DNA from: Craspedostauros australis
Taxonomy: Eukaryota > Bacillariophyta > Bacillariophyceae > Mastogloiales > Achnanthaceae
Direction of reading: 5' to 3'
DNA: 64,000 nucleotides
Assembly: GCA_026770025.1 (NCBI GenBank)
Contig: JAMXDE010000008.1
Location: 1,550,001 to 1,614,000 of the forward strand
Position numbers and translations under genes: made by a program. The notes under the pieces were generated by a model. That model was given only the letters and a program-made list of their open reading frames with translations, made no database searches and was not told where the DNA came from. Of the stretch, positions 30,582 through 41,085 are shown in pieces (positions within the stretch are counted from its first letter, which is position 1; every line of letters begins with the position of its first letter).

Positions 30582-33392
30582 TCAAGATACAGTCGCACAC
30601 CAAACACTCTCATCGATACCGTACACTCGCTTCTTGAGCGCGCTTGGGAAGATCGCCACGACATCCAGCCACGGCTGTTCGACGATCACCATCTCGTTGG
30701 CATCGAGAAAGTCGAGGAACAGCATGCTCGTGTAGCTAAGGCACAATGTGCAACCCTTCTGCGATTCTTGTCATCGCCTCGACCTGCTTCTTCTTGCGGT
30801 CTCCAAGACCATTGGTGTTGGCGAAAGCATTCTTGTCATCGTCATCATCATCATCATCATCATCTTGCTTCTTTTTGTTCTTCCTTCGCATATGCGCTTG
30901 AGGGAAGACTCTGCAGTGCTCTGGCAGCTCCTGAGTCCAATCGATGACACAGAACATCCCAAACGATCCCTGATGGTTATCAAAGTTCCGAAGAGACAAA
31001 CGCAGAGTACAATAGAGTGTGGGTATCATCGTGCATGGTGTATATACGTATGTGTACATCCACATTGACATAATCACGTGAGATGGGTGGGAATGCAGAA
31101 ACAAGTGCACAAAACAGATCAACGAGAGCCCCAAGCAGGACAGTGTCGCATTTTTTGTTCGCTGGAATGTGGAACATGTCCCTCCTTACTATACCACATC
31201 GATGATCGTGAAGCAATTCTCGACACGGGCGAAATGGAGGGGTGAATGCTGATGTTGCAAGTTCGGCAAGCCACCAAGATGTGGAAGGTTCATCGTGATG
31301 CAATTGCGATCGTGCGAGTGGAGAACAGAGGAATGCCGATCCTGATCCGTGCTTACGTACCATGATCGGCTTGTCACTGGAGCCAGGGTTGGCGGTCATG
31401 CGAACATGGAGCGCCCTCTTGCTCTGCAACTCCCGAGGCACCATCGGCAATGGATACCCTTGTTGCTTGCTCCATGACGAGAACTTCTTGCTCTCTTTGT
31501 CGAAAACATACGCTTCCGACGCAGGGTTGGCGACTGCAACCATGGGCTTGTCGTTATTGCGCAAGAAGGTCAACGCGCTGGTTCGGCCATTCACGGGTGG
31601 CATCGTCCAGAAGTGTCGGTACATGCCCTTGACCTTTTTGCCACCGCGCTTCAGGATCGTCGCTGCGTTCTTCGTTTGGCTGGAGAGCGTGGCGATGTAG
31701 TTCTCGTCGTCACTCACGAAGATGGAATTGCACGGGAGGGCTGGCCAAAGACGACCACTGTTGGGGACTTCGTTGTTCCCCTCGCCTTTGTGCTGTCTGG
31801 GCTGCTGTAGGACGGAGTGCGAGATGGAAGCCAGGTTGCTGATGGAGCAACAGTGGACGTCACCAAAGACATCTGTCGCAACGAAACGGTGGTTCTTCAG
31901 GAATTTGAGACAAGTGAGAGGTGGGAAGTTGAGAGTGTCGATGCCGTCGACCTGCTGAGGATCGATGCGCACGACGGCGCCTTCGTTGGTTTCAAGCTCC
32001 AGGCGAAAGAGGTAGACTGTGGATGCGTCGCAGACCAGGAGGTACTTTCCGTCATCGCTCATGGACGAAGACACGAGGTTGGACATGGAGTTGACCTTGG
32101 CGGAACCCACACGCTTCGTGGCGGGGTTGTCCGTTGTGTTCGGTCCTGACTTGCGGATGGCGTAGATGTCCACGCGCTGGTTGCGCTGGATAATAAAGCA
32201 AGCGCGCATCCTTCGACAATCCCTTCACTGGCGAAATGGAGGGATTGGGGTAGACGATCTTGGGACGCAACTTGAAGAACCGCTCCACAACCGCCAGGGA
32301 GAGCTTGGTGTCGACGCCGCCCGTGACGAGGTATTCGACGAGATCCCCATTGAAGTCACGAATCTGGCATGTTGTCATGGCCTTGACGTCATGCGTGTGA
32401 GGCCGTTGCGCGCCGGTCACGCGCCAAGGACCATGGTTTCCACCGACGCTGACCTGTCGCTACAGGCACATGACCTTGCTGTCCACGCCGCTGGCGAAGA
32501 TGCGGTTGCCATCGTCAGAGACGGCCAGGCACAGCACGTCGGCCTGCTGTTCGTTGTGGTCGATGGACTGCAGGAGGGTACCGCTGACGGCGTCCCAGAA
32601 CTGCACCTTGCCGATGGACGTTGCGGTCACTAATGTGCCGTCGTCAAGCTGATTGATGCATCAGACACGCGTGGGGGTATCGCGACCTTGCACTGCCACT
32701 GTAATGCGGCAGGATCTCTGGACGGAGGTCGATGCCACCGTGGCACCCTCGCCGCTGTCCAAGCTGGTCTGCAGCTCCACCGCGTACTGTCGAATCGTAC
32801 TGTTGGCAACACCTGCATATAGGACGGTGTTGAGTTTTCTAAAATTGCCGGAGATGGCACTCTGCTTGCAATCGACCTTCCAGTCCATGGAGAGAATGGC
32901 GGATCCCAACGACGGCAACGTCGACACAATTTCAAGCGTCTTTCCGCTTGGTCCCGATCGGATCGCGACGATGCGGGCGGAGCCATCCTGACATCCCGCG
33001 GCAAGCAAGCTGCTGCCGCACTCATTGAGCTTGCTGAGGGCGAAGACACCACCTCCACCGCTGGAGATGCGAGAGCAGATCTGCGACGTTTCAAAGTCGA
33101 CGATGAACAACGATCCGTCCGCGCTGCCGCCCACCAAAGTTGGCGATGCCGATGTGCGCGCCTCCTGCATCCGTTCGATCGTGGATGCGACCACGTGCTG
33201 GCTGCCGGCAACGCGGGCGATGGTCCAGCTCTTGTCCTCCATCGACTTCAGCTCGACGCTGCCATCATTGCGGGCGATGGCGAGGAAGGCATGCGACGTG
33301 TCGCTGTCTTGAGCAACCTGGACGGCGCTCATGGCAACGATCTCGTGAGGAATGAACTTGAGATCCCGTATCCTGTGGACCAATGTATTCAT
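30582..33392 (-). pseudogene. UTP4: UTP4/cirhin-like WD40 protein (U3 snoRNP t-UTP), reading frame broken at about four places
   Basis: The order of blocks is that of UTP4, an SSU-processome WD40 subunit for early 18S rRNA processing in the nucleolus. It starts MNTLVHRIRDLKFIPHEIVA; then come GTLVTATSIGKVQFWD, QRPHTHDVKAM and TGGVDTKLSL; and it ends in SYTSMLFLDFLDANEMVIVE and a QPWLDV block. Probable exons are 33392-31361, 31248-31195 and 30930-30582, with good splice sites (GTACGT donor; ...CATCAG and ACTCAG acceptors). The frame is interrupted by a TGA at 32661-32663, where the family has an invariant Trp (TRV-stop-CINQLDDG), and by a TAG at 32460-32462. There are also one-base shifts near 32199 and near 30754. 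Neighbouring genes show no such damage. It may be a recent pseudogene, one damaged haplotype, or an assembly error. Identity is much surer than the cause. Confidence 0.78.
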
Positions 33393-33455
33393 GACTGACC
33401 CGGTCTTCTTCTTCTTCGATGATGATGATAATGTCGAACCTTCGTCCGACTTGTC

Positions 33456-33998
33456 CTAGATGATGTGAGGATTGGGTCGACCGTTGACCTGCTTGAAGGC
33501 AGATGAGATCTTCCTTCTCTTCTGCGACCTGCGTTCCTGCTTCGATGTCACAGGCGTCAAGGGAGAAAGCATAGGCTTGTTCTTGCTTGCATTGGGAGAC
33601 TTGATCTGCTTCGTCGGTGTCTTGGCCTTCGATTTTGCAGCGGTCTTCGTGCTGGACTTCGCACTCGTTGGAGGTTTTGGCCGATTCTTTGCAGACGGGG
33701 CCGTCGCCGGCGTCCTCGATGTCCGCTGATTGGACCCTCCATCGGTCTTCAAGGATGGTGTCGCAAATGGGTCCGTGCTCATCGCACTCTTGCTAGCACG
33801 CAACGACGAGCGCTTCCTTCGCTTGCGTTTTGTGTTTGCATCCTTCTGCGGAGTCTCCAAGCTGCCACTGTTGGCATCAAGCCTGTTCGGTGGCACGGTG
33901 ATAGAATCGACATTGTTGTTCGATGCTGACTTCTGCTTCTCCTTCTTCTTTGGCGTTGGCGTCTGCGCCTCGCTGTGCGTAGCATTGGAGGCCGTCAT
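33456..33998 (-). CDS. Small basic, probably nuclear or nucleolar protein
   Basis: 180 residues, about a quarter Lys+Arg, with many Ser, Thr and Pro and no hydrophobic segment. Basic clusters TKRKRRKRSSLRASKS and ERRSQKRRKISSAFKQ are strong nuclear-signal candidates. The middle (about 100-140) has AKSSTKTAAKSKAKTPTKQ, similar to linker-histone tails with TPKK/SPxK-like sites. No globular domain is seen. The gene lies 63 bases upstream of the broken UTP4 locus on the same strand. The start is the ATG in GACGGCCTCC orientation (33998); no introns. Function unknown. Confidence 0.65.
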   Translation of the reverse strand: MTASNATHSEAQTPTPKKKEKQKSASNNNVDSITVPPNRLDANSGSLETPQKDANTKRKRRKRSSLRASKSAMSTDPFATPSLKTDGGSNQRTSRTPATAPSAKNRPKPPTSAKSSTKTAAKSKAKTPTKQIKSPNASKNKPMLSPLTPVTSKQERRSQKRRKISSAFKQVNGRPNPHII

Positions 33999-34844
33999 GT
34001 TGCAAACGGAGACATCGTTGACAATGATGATGATGATGATAATGATTTGTGCGATGATGTTGATGCAGATCTGCGGCTCGCAGACTTTGCGTTGGTGATG
34101 TTGGTTGCCTTTCTCCAGAACCGCACAACATCATTTTCGGTTCTCGTTGGTTGATGGGTGGAGGAGGACCCATAACCCATTGGTGCCCACTTCTATTTCG
34201 ATCCTCCGCAGCAGCCCCAGCGTACTACTATGTGATGGCCAATACGTACATTGATCATGCCCTATCAATGGGCTTTGCCCTGGTCCTGTCCCAACAATGC
34301 CAGCTAGGATGTTGCGGTCCATTTCCATCACCATTGCTTCGTATTGTATGATCTCGTAGTGTTCCATTGTCAGGAGATCCTTGTGGAGAGTGGTAGAGGC
34401 GCCACGTCCCACTCCTGACGAGGGCACGCTCTGGAGAGATGCATACACTTGGAGCGCCAGAGGAAGATACAGTAGGTGCGTCAGTACATGTTCTTACAGC
34501 TGCAGAGTTGAGCATCGTGGAGTCGATTGTTTTGGTACTGTTGACTGACTACTCGTGTTGAAATGTAACACTCTGGGCATATATGGTGATTTTACAGATT
34601 ACATGTAGGCTATTGTGTTTCTGCATACGCCTGTTGGGACAAGAGAGCGCTGGTCAAGATTGATTTGTCAGGCTGTATGCGGGTGGACGGCGAGATCCCT
34701 TGGATACTTCCGGTGCGTTGGAGACCCAATGAAGAGGGTGATTTTGTTGTTATCCACAAGGTGGCTGGCCCAAACCCTTCAAGACCTGGATTTGGTGTGG
34801 AACCGGAGGAGGGATGTGTTCGTGCTCCTGCTCCCACAGGCCAC
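33999..34844. other. Intergenic region
   Basis: About 850 bases without a supported gene. A GATGAT/AATGAT run lies at 34022-34045 in the presumed leader of the basic protein gene. Confidence 0.5.
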
Positions 34845-37370
34845 TTAGGTGCAGGTGGCTGGGCAAGAGCTGCCGGAGGCAATGGCGAAGACGGCAGTTA
34901 CAGGCGCGCAGGAGTCGCCTGAATTAATACCGCTTTTGCATCGGTTGCATTTCATGCCATTCGCGATGGGGGTATCGTTGCACACGCCGTCGGAGAGGGT
35001 GATGTCCGCGTTAAAGTCGTAGTCGTAGCCCAAGTATTTGCAGGATTCCGCCGGCACGCAAGTACCATCACCAATCATTGTGTCTCCCTCGAACTGATTG
35101 TAGTTTTGGCCGCAGTAGTAGTAGAGAGCGTTGATGTATGCGCACGAAGAGGCACCGACACAGGACCCGGCTCCCACAATAGTGGTGGACACACGCTTGT
35201 TGTCGGTGGTGCCGTTGCCCGTAGTGGGTGTTATGGTCTTGTAGTCTTCTGGTCCAGCACCCATGGCAACGCAGGCTCTTGCTGCAGCGCATGATTCTGC
35301 GCCAATAATGGCGTCGCCATCTGACTGTTGCGCGAGGGAGAAGCATGCCTGGCTTCCAGTGCACGATCCTGGTCCAATGATGGAGGCCTTGTCACTTCCA
35401 GAGTTGAAGTTGAAGAAGGAGCATGCGTCTGTATCGGGAGAAGAGCCAGAGAGGCAGGATCCCTGGAAGATCATGGACTGAGTCTCGATGCTTTTGCAAG
35501 CCTTGATCCCAATGCAACTGTTGGATGCGATAGACGCGATCCCGGTCCAGGAGCAGGCCTCGGTTCCAACGCAGCATGTGCGTCCCGCCATACCACACCA
35601 AGCGTTAGCCTCAGCATCGGTCCCCGTGAACATCTCACCGGTGGCAGTGGCGGCTGCGCTGAAGATATCGAGGACACCGGTCTTTCCGCTGATGGTATTG
35701 AAGAGAGCGACGCCGTCAGCAATGGTTGCCTGGTTTTCGAAGATGGCAAGGAGATCTGCTTCGTTTCGGATAGTGGAGAGAAGGGTCTTTCCCTTTGCTG
35801 TGCTCGGTGTTCCGAGGGCAAACAGGAATGTCAGGGGAGTTGGAGCCGATGTTGGAGCTGCTGTTGGAGCAGAAGTTGGAGCCGATGTGGGAGCTGCTGT
35901 TGGACCAGTGGGGGCTGATGTGGGAGGTGACGTGACAGGTGTTGGGAAAGGGGTGGGGGAAAAGGTTGGACAGTCTGTGGGCAAGGTGTCCTTGCCAATG
36001 CAATACTCATCCACTCTGTCACCAGTGGGATTCATGTTGCTGTCGCTGCCTCCCTTTGGACAGGCCCCATCAACATCGCTGATGATGTAGACTTTGTCGG
36101 AGTCGCACTCCGTCTTTGTCATGCATCCCCTGCAGCCTTTGACACTGCTGCATCCACCAGGAGGGACGACAAGGTCGGTTGTCATCCTGTCATTGAAGCC
36201 CATCTTCTCGCATGACCCATCGGCCACACAGCCACCAGCACCAATGGTCAGGCTGCCTGCACGCTTGCCAGCAGTACCATAGTTGACAGTGGAATGGGCG
36301 TCCTTGCAGGCATTGCTGCCGACGCACGCATTCTCACCGATGTCGATGTGGCTGCGGATGCGGGTGGTCTTCTGCACGACGCGGCGTCCGGCTGCCTTGC
36401 ATGCGTCTGTCCCAACGCATGCACCGGTCTGGACGGTGACATCACCATGAGAACGACGTCCCACTCCCTCACAAGATTGAGGGGTGGTGCATGCCATCTC
36501 ACCGACGAAGGTGACTCCTGTGATGGACGGGTTGATTCCATTTTCGTTCATCAACTCGCATGCACTCGCACCAGTGCAGGAGGAATCGAGAATGAGCGGG
36601 TTGGGTCCCATATCCTTGCAAGCGCTGTCGCCGGTGCAGGCAGTGATAGCGACGGTCATGAATGGAGGAGAGTTGGAGGCGGAACCGGTGACTGAGGTGC
36701 ATCCCGAGGATCCTTGGCAGCATGGATCTGTGACGGCAGGCGATTGCATCGCAGCGATGTCCGTGCATGCTGTGCTCATTTCATCTGGTCGTTCGGTGAT
36801 GAGGAGCGGCTTGGTGGTAGCGACCAGGGTCAATTGGCCAGAAAGGATATCACTGGATGCGTACTTGTTGAAGAGCTTGCGTGCAGCTCCTTCGCCGAGG
36901 TCTCCTGCACATCCGAAGAAGTTCTGCAGCTGCTCGGATTCCTTGACGGCGGTGATGGCTTCGCGGCAGGATGGCTTGGCAGAGTTACAGATGATGGTCT
37001 TGGCGCTTCTCTCTTCCATTGTGAGATCGGTAGCGCCATCCGGCTTGCAGGCAACGGAGATGGTGGAATCGAAGACGGTTGGGGCAGCTGATGGTTTGGC
37101 AGTTGGTAGGAGAGTGGGCTGGGAGGTCGGCGACGCGGTTGGCGGGGTCGTTTCCGGATCAGTTGGGTTTTCAGAGGGTGGCACTTGGTTGATCTTGTTG
37201 CCCTTGTTGATGTCACCGCCGGCGCCCTTGAGGATGCGGGTCTTCGTCATCATTATGTGGAGTTCCTCGGTTGGATCCACAGGAATCCTGTTGCCGCGGA
37301 GCACGGCGTCGACCGTCGCCGTGTCGGCGAGAGCGAGAAAGGTCGCGAAGGCTGTCTTGGTGTAGATCAT
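34845..37370 (-). CDS. Large secreted protein with cysteine-repeat units and Pro-Thr-rich linkers
   Basis: 841 residues in one exon. A short hydrophobic N-terminus (MIYTKTAFATFLALADTATV) is the likely signal peptide. A PTSQPT-type linker (about 75-95) precedes a first globular part (about 100-190) with DILSGQLTLVATTKPLL. Two blocks of a repeated unit follow, (I/V)G-x-G-x-C-(V/T)-G-x-x-AC, separated by a second PTSAPT linker (about 475-515). Examples are TGACVGTDACKAAG, IGENACVGSNACKD, IGAGGCVADGSC, IGPGSCTGSQAC, IGAESCAAARAC and VGAGSCVGASSC. The periodic hydrophobic strand plus Cys-Gly turn suggests a beta-solenoid with stacked disulphides. PTSAPT linkers are common in diatom secreted proteins. 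A cell-wall or mucilage role is plausible but unproven. Confidence 0.8.
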   Translation of the reverse strand: MIYTKTAFATFLALADTATVDAVLRGNRIPVDPTEELHIMMTKTRILKGAGGDINKGNKINQVPPSENPTDPETTPPTASPTSQPTLLPTAKPSAAPTVFDSTISVACKPDGATDLTMEERSAKTIICNSAKPSCREAITAVKESEQLQNFFGCAGDLGEGAARKLFNKYASSDILSGQLTLVATTKPLLITERPDEMSTACTDIAAMQSPAVTDPCCQGSSGCTSVTGSASNSPPFMTVAITACTGDSACKDMGPNPLILDSSCTGASACELMNENGINPSITGVTFVGEMACTTPQSCEGVGRRSHGDVTVQTGACVGTDACKAAGRRVVQKTTRIRSHIDIGENACVGSNACKDAHSTVNYGTAGKRAGSLTIGAGGCVADGSCEKMGFNDRMTTDLVVPPGGCSSVKGCRGCMTKTECDSDKVYIISDVDGACPKGGSDSNMNPTGDRVDEYCIGKDTLPTDCPTFSPTPFPTPVTSPPTSAPTGPTAAPTSAPTSAPTAAPTSAPTPLTFLFALGTPSTAKGKTLLSTIRNEADLLAIFENQATIADGVALFNTISGKTGVLDIFSAAATATGEMFTGTDAEANAWCGMAGRTCCVGTEACSWTGIASIASNSCIGIKACKSIETQSMIFQGSCLSGSSPDTDACSFFNFNSGSDKASIIGPGSCTGSQACFSLAQQSDGDAIIGAESCAAARACVAMGAGPEDYKTITPTTGNGTTDNKRVSTTIVGAGSCVGASSCAYINALYYYCGQNYNQFEGDTMIGDGTCVPAESCKYLGYDYDFNADITLSDGVCNDTPIANGMKCNRCKSGINSGDSCAPVTAVFAIASGSSCPATCT

Positions 37371-39511
37371 GGCTGCTCGGTACTTGGTGGTTGGTGATTG
37401 ATCGTTCAGGGTTGATAGTTGTTTGTTTGGTGTTGTCAGTTGACAACTTGGATGGATTTATGAGATGAAGAGTTTGATTTGTTGTTTGTTTGGACCATTT
37501 TGCTTGCATCTTCGATGTTGTGCATGAGACAACATGATACAAGGACGGCATGATGTCGAGGAGGCCGAAGCTCCTTCACGACCTGGGACCTCCACAACTA
37601 GTGGGATCACTGTTGGATAGAAAAGACTCTGCGGATCGATGCCGATGCCCAGCATTTATGGTGCAGCATGACCCTCCCTGATGTACATCATCCATTGGGC
37701 CTGAACTATATTGCGTCCGAGCAAAGCGCATGCGAGTATGATACGACTAGGACAAGCAGACAGGGAACCTTCACAACCTGGAACCTTCACATGTCATTCT
37801 TCTTGATCCGCTGTTCTCGTCTGTACCAGGACAGGGCTTTGTCGCGGTCTGATTTCCACAAGCACACACTATGTGTATTGGCACGCAACACGCAACACAC
37901 AACATGTAACCACCACAACTCATTCGGTAAAACAACACTCTTGGAGTAGAGCAGCGGAAAATACATCAACATCTTGATCGCTTCAACGCAATAACGCAAG
38001 CGATGAATTGGTGTCTGGGTCTGCATCTTCCCAATAATAAACGAGAGAGAAAAGGACTCGCTAAATGTTGTGGAAGGGTCTTCAGTGATCGTCGCCTCCG
38101 TGATGCAAACACAATCAGGTCATAGAAACTTGTAGGGAACGAGAGCTGGTTGTGCTTTGAGGATCAAACACCCTTTCGAATTTTGGTTGAGCACATGTGG
38201 GTGGGAGGGGTTTGGTCTTTGAATATGTATCCTGGAGTAGAGTATCGCTTCTTGTTTACGACCTTGATATCCCTATTGAGTTTTGTTTCACGGTGTTCTT
38301 CGTACAAGTGCCATCAAAGCAAGTTGTGGGGCCAGAGAGGACCAATTCTTCTTCCCGGAGAAGACCTTCCGAACAAGGAAGGTTTCGGCCTTTCAGAGGG
38401 TGGTCCAAAGCAGTAAAGACACATCCAAACATAAAGCGGAGACCACACTGCGTGCAAACAACACGGTGCTTTCGATACGCCAAAATTGGAGCATGTGCAC
38501 TCCACTTGTGCACCTCCCTTGGCTGATCTCATGTCTCTCCTTCCACACTACCAACTGCTGTGTTATGCAACCAATACGGTTGAGCAATTGCCATTGCCAC
38601 CTCTCCGTGGTTTCTTCTTGCGTCGACACAAAATTCCACCAAGTTAACACACATGTGTGGCTCAGCGTGTCGCCGATAGTTCCTGGCTAAATGACTGTTG
38701 AGAGGAAATGTGCAATCGACGGGTTGTCATACTGTATCACATGAGCCAGACCAGATCCCAGGAGTTGTCTCTTGAGTGTCACAACGACGACACGCAGTCT
38801 TGAGAAAGGAATCAACACGCGAATGTGTCGCAACTGTTCTCCAGGAGGCATCCGTTGGAGTTCGATGTCGATGACCAGAACGGCAACACAAGAGCAAGGG
38901 CACGCTGAGGTGCGCATCAATGTGAGCATCACTCATACGATTGCGTGACCGAACCACATCTTACAACCTGACAACAATTTTTGCATAGAAGGCTCAACAT
39001 CCGATCACAATTGTATGGGGTTTGAATCCACACTGTTTGCGCTGGTGATGCCGCCACTTCATCAACCGCGGCTCCGACCTTCGTAGTGTTGCACTGTCCC
39101 AAAGAGAATCATCCTGTATTGTTCCACATCAATCATGATCGCAAACTCCTTTCCACCAAGAAGAGCAGAGCGATCTCCAGAGAGTGGAAGCGGAAGCCTC
39201 GAGTTGGATCAGAGTACCCAAACTGTCCTCCGAATGCGGATAGATACGAGCAGAGAAAGCGAGAGACTGGGTTGTGTCACGTCAAAGCACCATGTTGTAC
39301 AGTCCCGAGCAAGCTCCCTTGTTTCGGTTGCGTGATGAACCGCAACTTGGATTGTTGCGAAAATGTGGCCCTGGCGCAAAGTCGTATCGTGTTAGCATGT
39401 GTCAAATGTCGCTGCGACACGAATACGTCACAGTTTGTTGAGCGAGGAAAAAGTGTTTGGGCGGATGTGCCAACAACGTCAGTTTGAACCGACGAAACAG
39501 GAAACCTCATC
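37371..39511. other. Long intergenic region
   Basis: 2.1 kb between divergent genes with no recognisable gene. Open frames (for example 38283-38690 plus) show no domain. Related stretches containing CCTTCAC(G/A)ACCTGG occur near 37571 and 37770. Confidence 0.5.
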
Positions 39512-40597
39512 ATGACGTTCTGCGATGTCTCCTCCACACCACACCAGAATTCAAACTGGTTGTCTCTCGATACAAATCCACAACAGAGAACCACCAAGGC
39601 CCAGAAACGGGATCAGCAATACGCACTCCACCAATACCATACACCGATGAAGATGAGCACGACAACGGCGACGCAAACGAACAGCAACTGCACTCAACAC
39701 GATGTCCTCATGTCCACGATGACATCCCGCAGCATCCGAAGTCCGTATCTGCGCTCGTTCGCGTCCTTTGCCAACCGCAGCGGTGCAAACTTGTGGGTCA
39801 TCGCTGTGGCCGTCGTGATGAGCATCATCGGTGCAATGCTCACATCGAGCAAGGTCGAATCCGCGCAACACGTCATACCGAATTCGATGTGCATTCCGGG
39901 TGGTGGATTCGCGGCCATGTTCCACGTGCTGGGACAGCTGACGCACGTGTCTCGCGACCAGCTGCTGCAGCAGACGAACGTGTGCCGATCGGCTGGGTGC
40001 CTGACATTGGCGGCAACCTTGCAGGGTTGGACAGGCGACGACATGGTGCGGGCGTCCATTTACATTCAGGAACGGGTATTCACAGGTGAATTCACCGTCT
40101 ACGACTATCTGTCGCAGATGGTGAACTTCATCATGGAAGATATTGAGAAGAGCGACAATGACGACGACGATCTGCCCGAATGGGTGTCCAAGATGGCCAT
40201 CTTGAGCACTTCCAGTGAACAGTCGTCGCCCGAATACCTGCATCTCTTCGAAAGCAACACTACGTCGCCCGACGTCTTGACGGAGTTGCTGCAGCGCCAT
40301 GCTCCAACCTGGATATCGTCAGCGTGGACGAGCAAGGCGACCATTACGACGCCAAAGACCAGGCAGGAGCTGCGCGATCGGTTAATGCAAAGCGCATGGA
40401 TTCCAGGCCTCACGGGTGGTGGATTGCATTACAAGAATCACGCGGATGGATTCTTCTCGTTGGGATCCGCACCGCAGTGTTCGAGCGAAGTGCCTTACGC
40501 TTTTACGTGGCCGATGGTGCGGTATGCAGCCGACCATACCTTCAGTGAGGCGACAGCCTACGACCTGTTCGAAGCGGGCAAGAAATTCGGACTGTAG
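39512..40597 (+). CDS. Membrane-anchored patatin-like phospholipase domain protein (tentative)
   Basis: 361 residues from the ATG in CATCATGACG; later in-frame ATGs (for example M67, M70) are possible starts. A Gln/Thr-rich N-terminus is followed by one transmembrane helix (about 94-112, LWVIAVAVVMSIIGAML). The rest has patatin-like landmarks in the right order. The oxyanion loop is PGGGFAAMFHVLGQL (129-143). The nucleophile elbow is VCRSAGCLTLAATL with S160, Cys standing where the first Gly of G-x-S-x-G usually is. Far downstream a dyad Asp-Gly sits in NHADGFFSL (D312-G313) after IPGLTGGGLHYK. If right, it is a lipid acyl hydrolase of the endomembrane system. The family call rests on these short motifs only. 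An Asp-rich loop lies at 215-220. Confidence 0.55.
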   Translation: MTFCDVSSTPHQNSNWLSLDTNPQQRTTKAQKRDQQYALHQYHTPMKMSTTTATQTNSNCTQHDVLMSTMTSRSIRSPYLRSFASFANRSGANLWVIAVAVVMSIIGAMLTSSKVESAQHVIPNSMCIPGGGFAAMFHVLGQLTHVSRDQLLQQTNVCRSAGCLTLAATLQGWTGDDMVRASIYIQERVFTGEFTVYDYLSQMVNFIMEDIEKSDNDDDDLPEWVSKMAILSTSSEQSSPEYLHLFESNTTSPDVLTELLQRHAPTWISSAWTSKATITTPKTRQELRDRLMQSAWIPGLTGGGLHYKNHADGFFSLGSAPQCSSEVPYAFTWPMVRYAADHTFSEATAYDLFEAGKKFGL

Positions 40598-41085
40598 CGT
40601 GGTGGAAAGCGTTGTACGATGGCTGCTTGTGCTGCGCAGGGAATGCCACGCTGGCATTGACCCGAGCGCTGTGGAATGGGCAGGACCTTGGGAGGTGTAT
40701 TGGTGTCATAGGCGTACAGCTGAAACGACTCTCTAAGGTATCCTCGAAACCGCTTCAAGAATAGAAGGATAGATACATGGAATGGATAGATAGAACACTA
40801 CTCTACTTCATTCGTCTGCTTGAATTCGGTGTCCATGATAGCTTCAGGGTTGATCTCTTGGATGGATGGATGGATGGTGCTAGTACGATCTATGATCGGA
40901 ACCCCAGATTTGATCATCAACGCTGTGCGGAGTTGTGGGAGATCTCGACCGAATCTTTTGGCGGTTGCGATTTGGACATCCACCGCGAGCGACAGAATTG
41001 CCACAAAAATGCGAAGAGAGCAACCAGAACGAGAACGAGAACGAAGTGTTGACTCGCAATCGACCATTCCACCGCAATCGTCACA
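40598..41085. other. Intergenic region before ALG2
   Basis: No gene is seen. A GGATGGATGGATGG repeat lies at 40860-40876. The last 100 bases are A/C/G-rich and look like the ALG2 leader. Confidence 0.5.

Noticed and set aside
30748-31068. ATC/ATG trinucleotide run near 30840-30865 as a possible separate repeat gene
   Set aside because: It is the Asp-coding tract of the last UTP4 exon read on the other strand.
32460-32663. Stop-codon reassignment (TGA as Trp or TAG as Gln) to explain the UTP4 stops
   Set aside because: TGA ends FNTB, EGF and DUF3128 genes, and TAG ends GT77-like and ALG2-neighbouring genes at sensible places; the frameshifts would remain unexplained.
32463-32680. Very short GT...AG stretches that would splice out the stops in UTP4 (15-18 bases)
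   Set aside because: Far shorter than every intron in the window (about 110-410 bases) and below what spliceosomes of such organisms are known to remove; chance GT-AG pairs are common.
39551-40300. Antisense open frame of ~249 codons opposite the patatin-like gene
   Set aside because: Codon-phase shadow with no signal peptide, domain or membrane segment.
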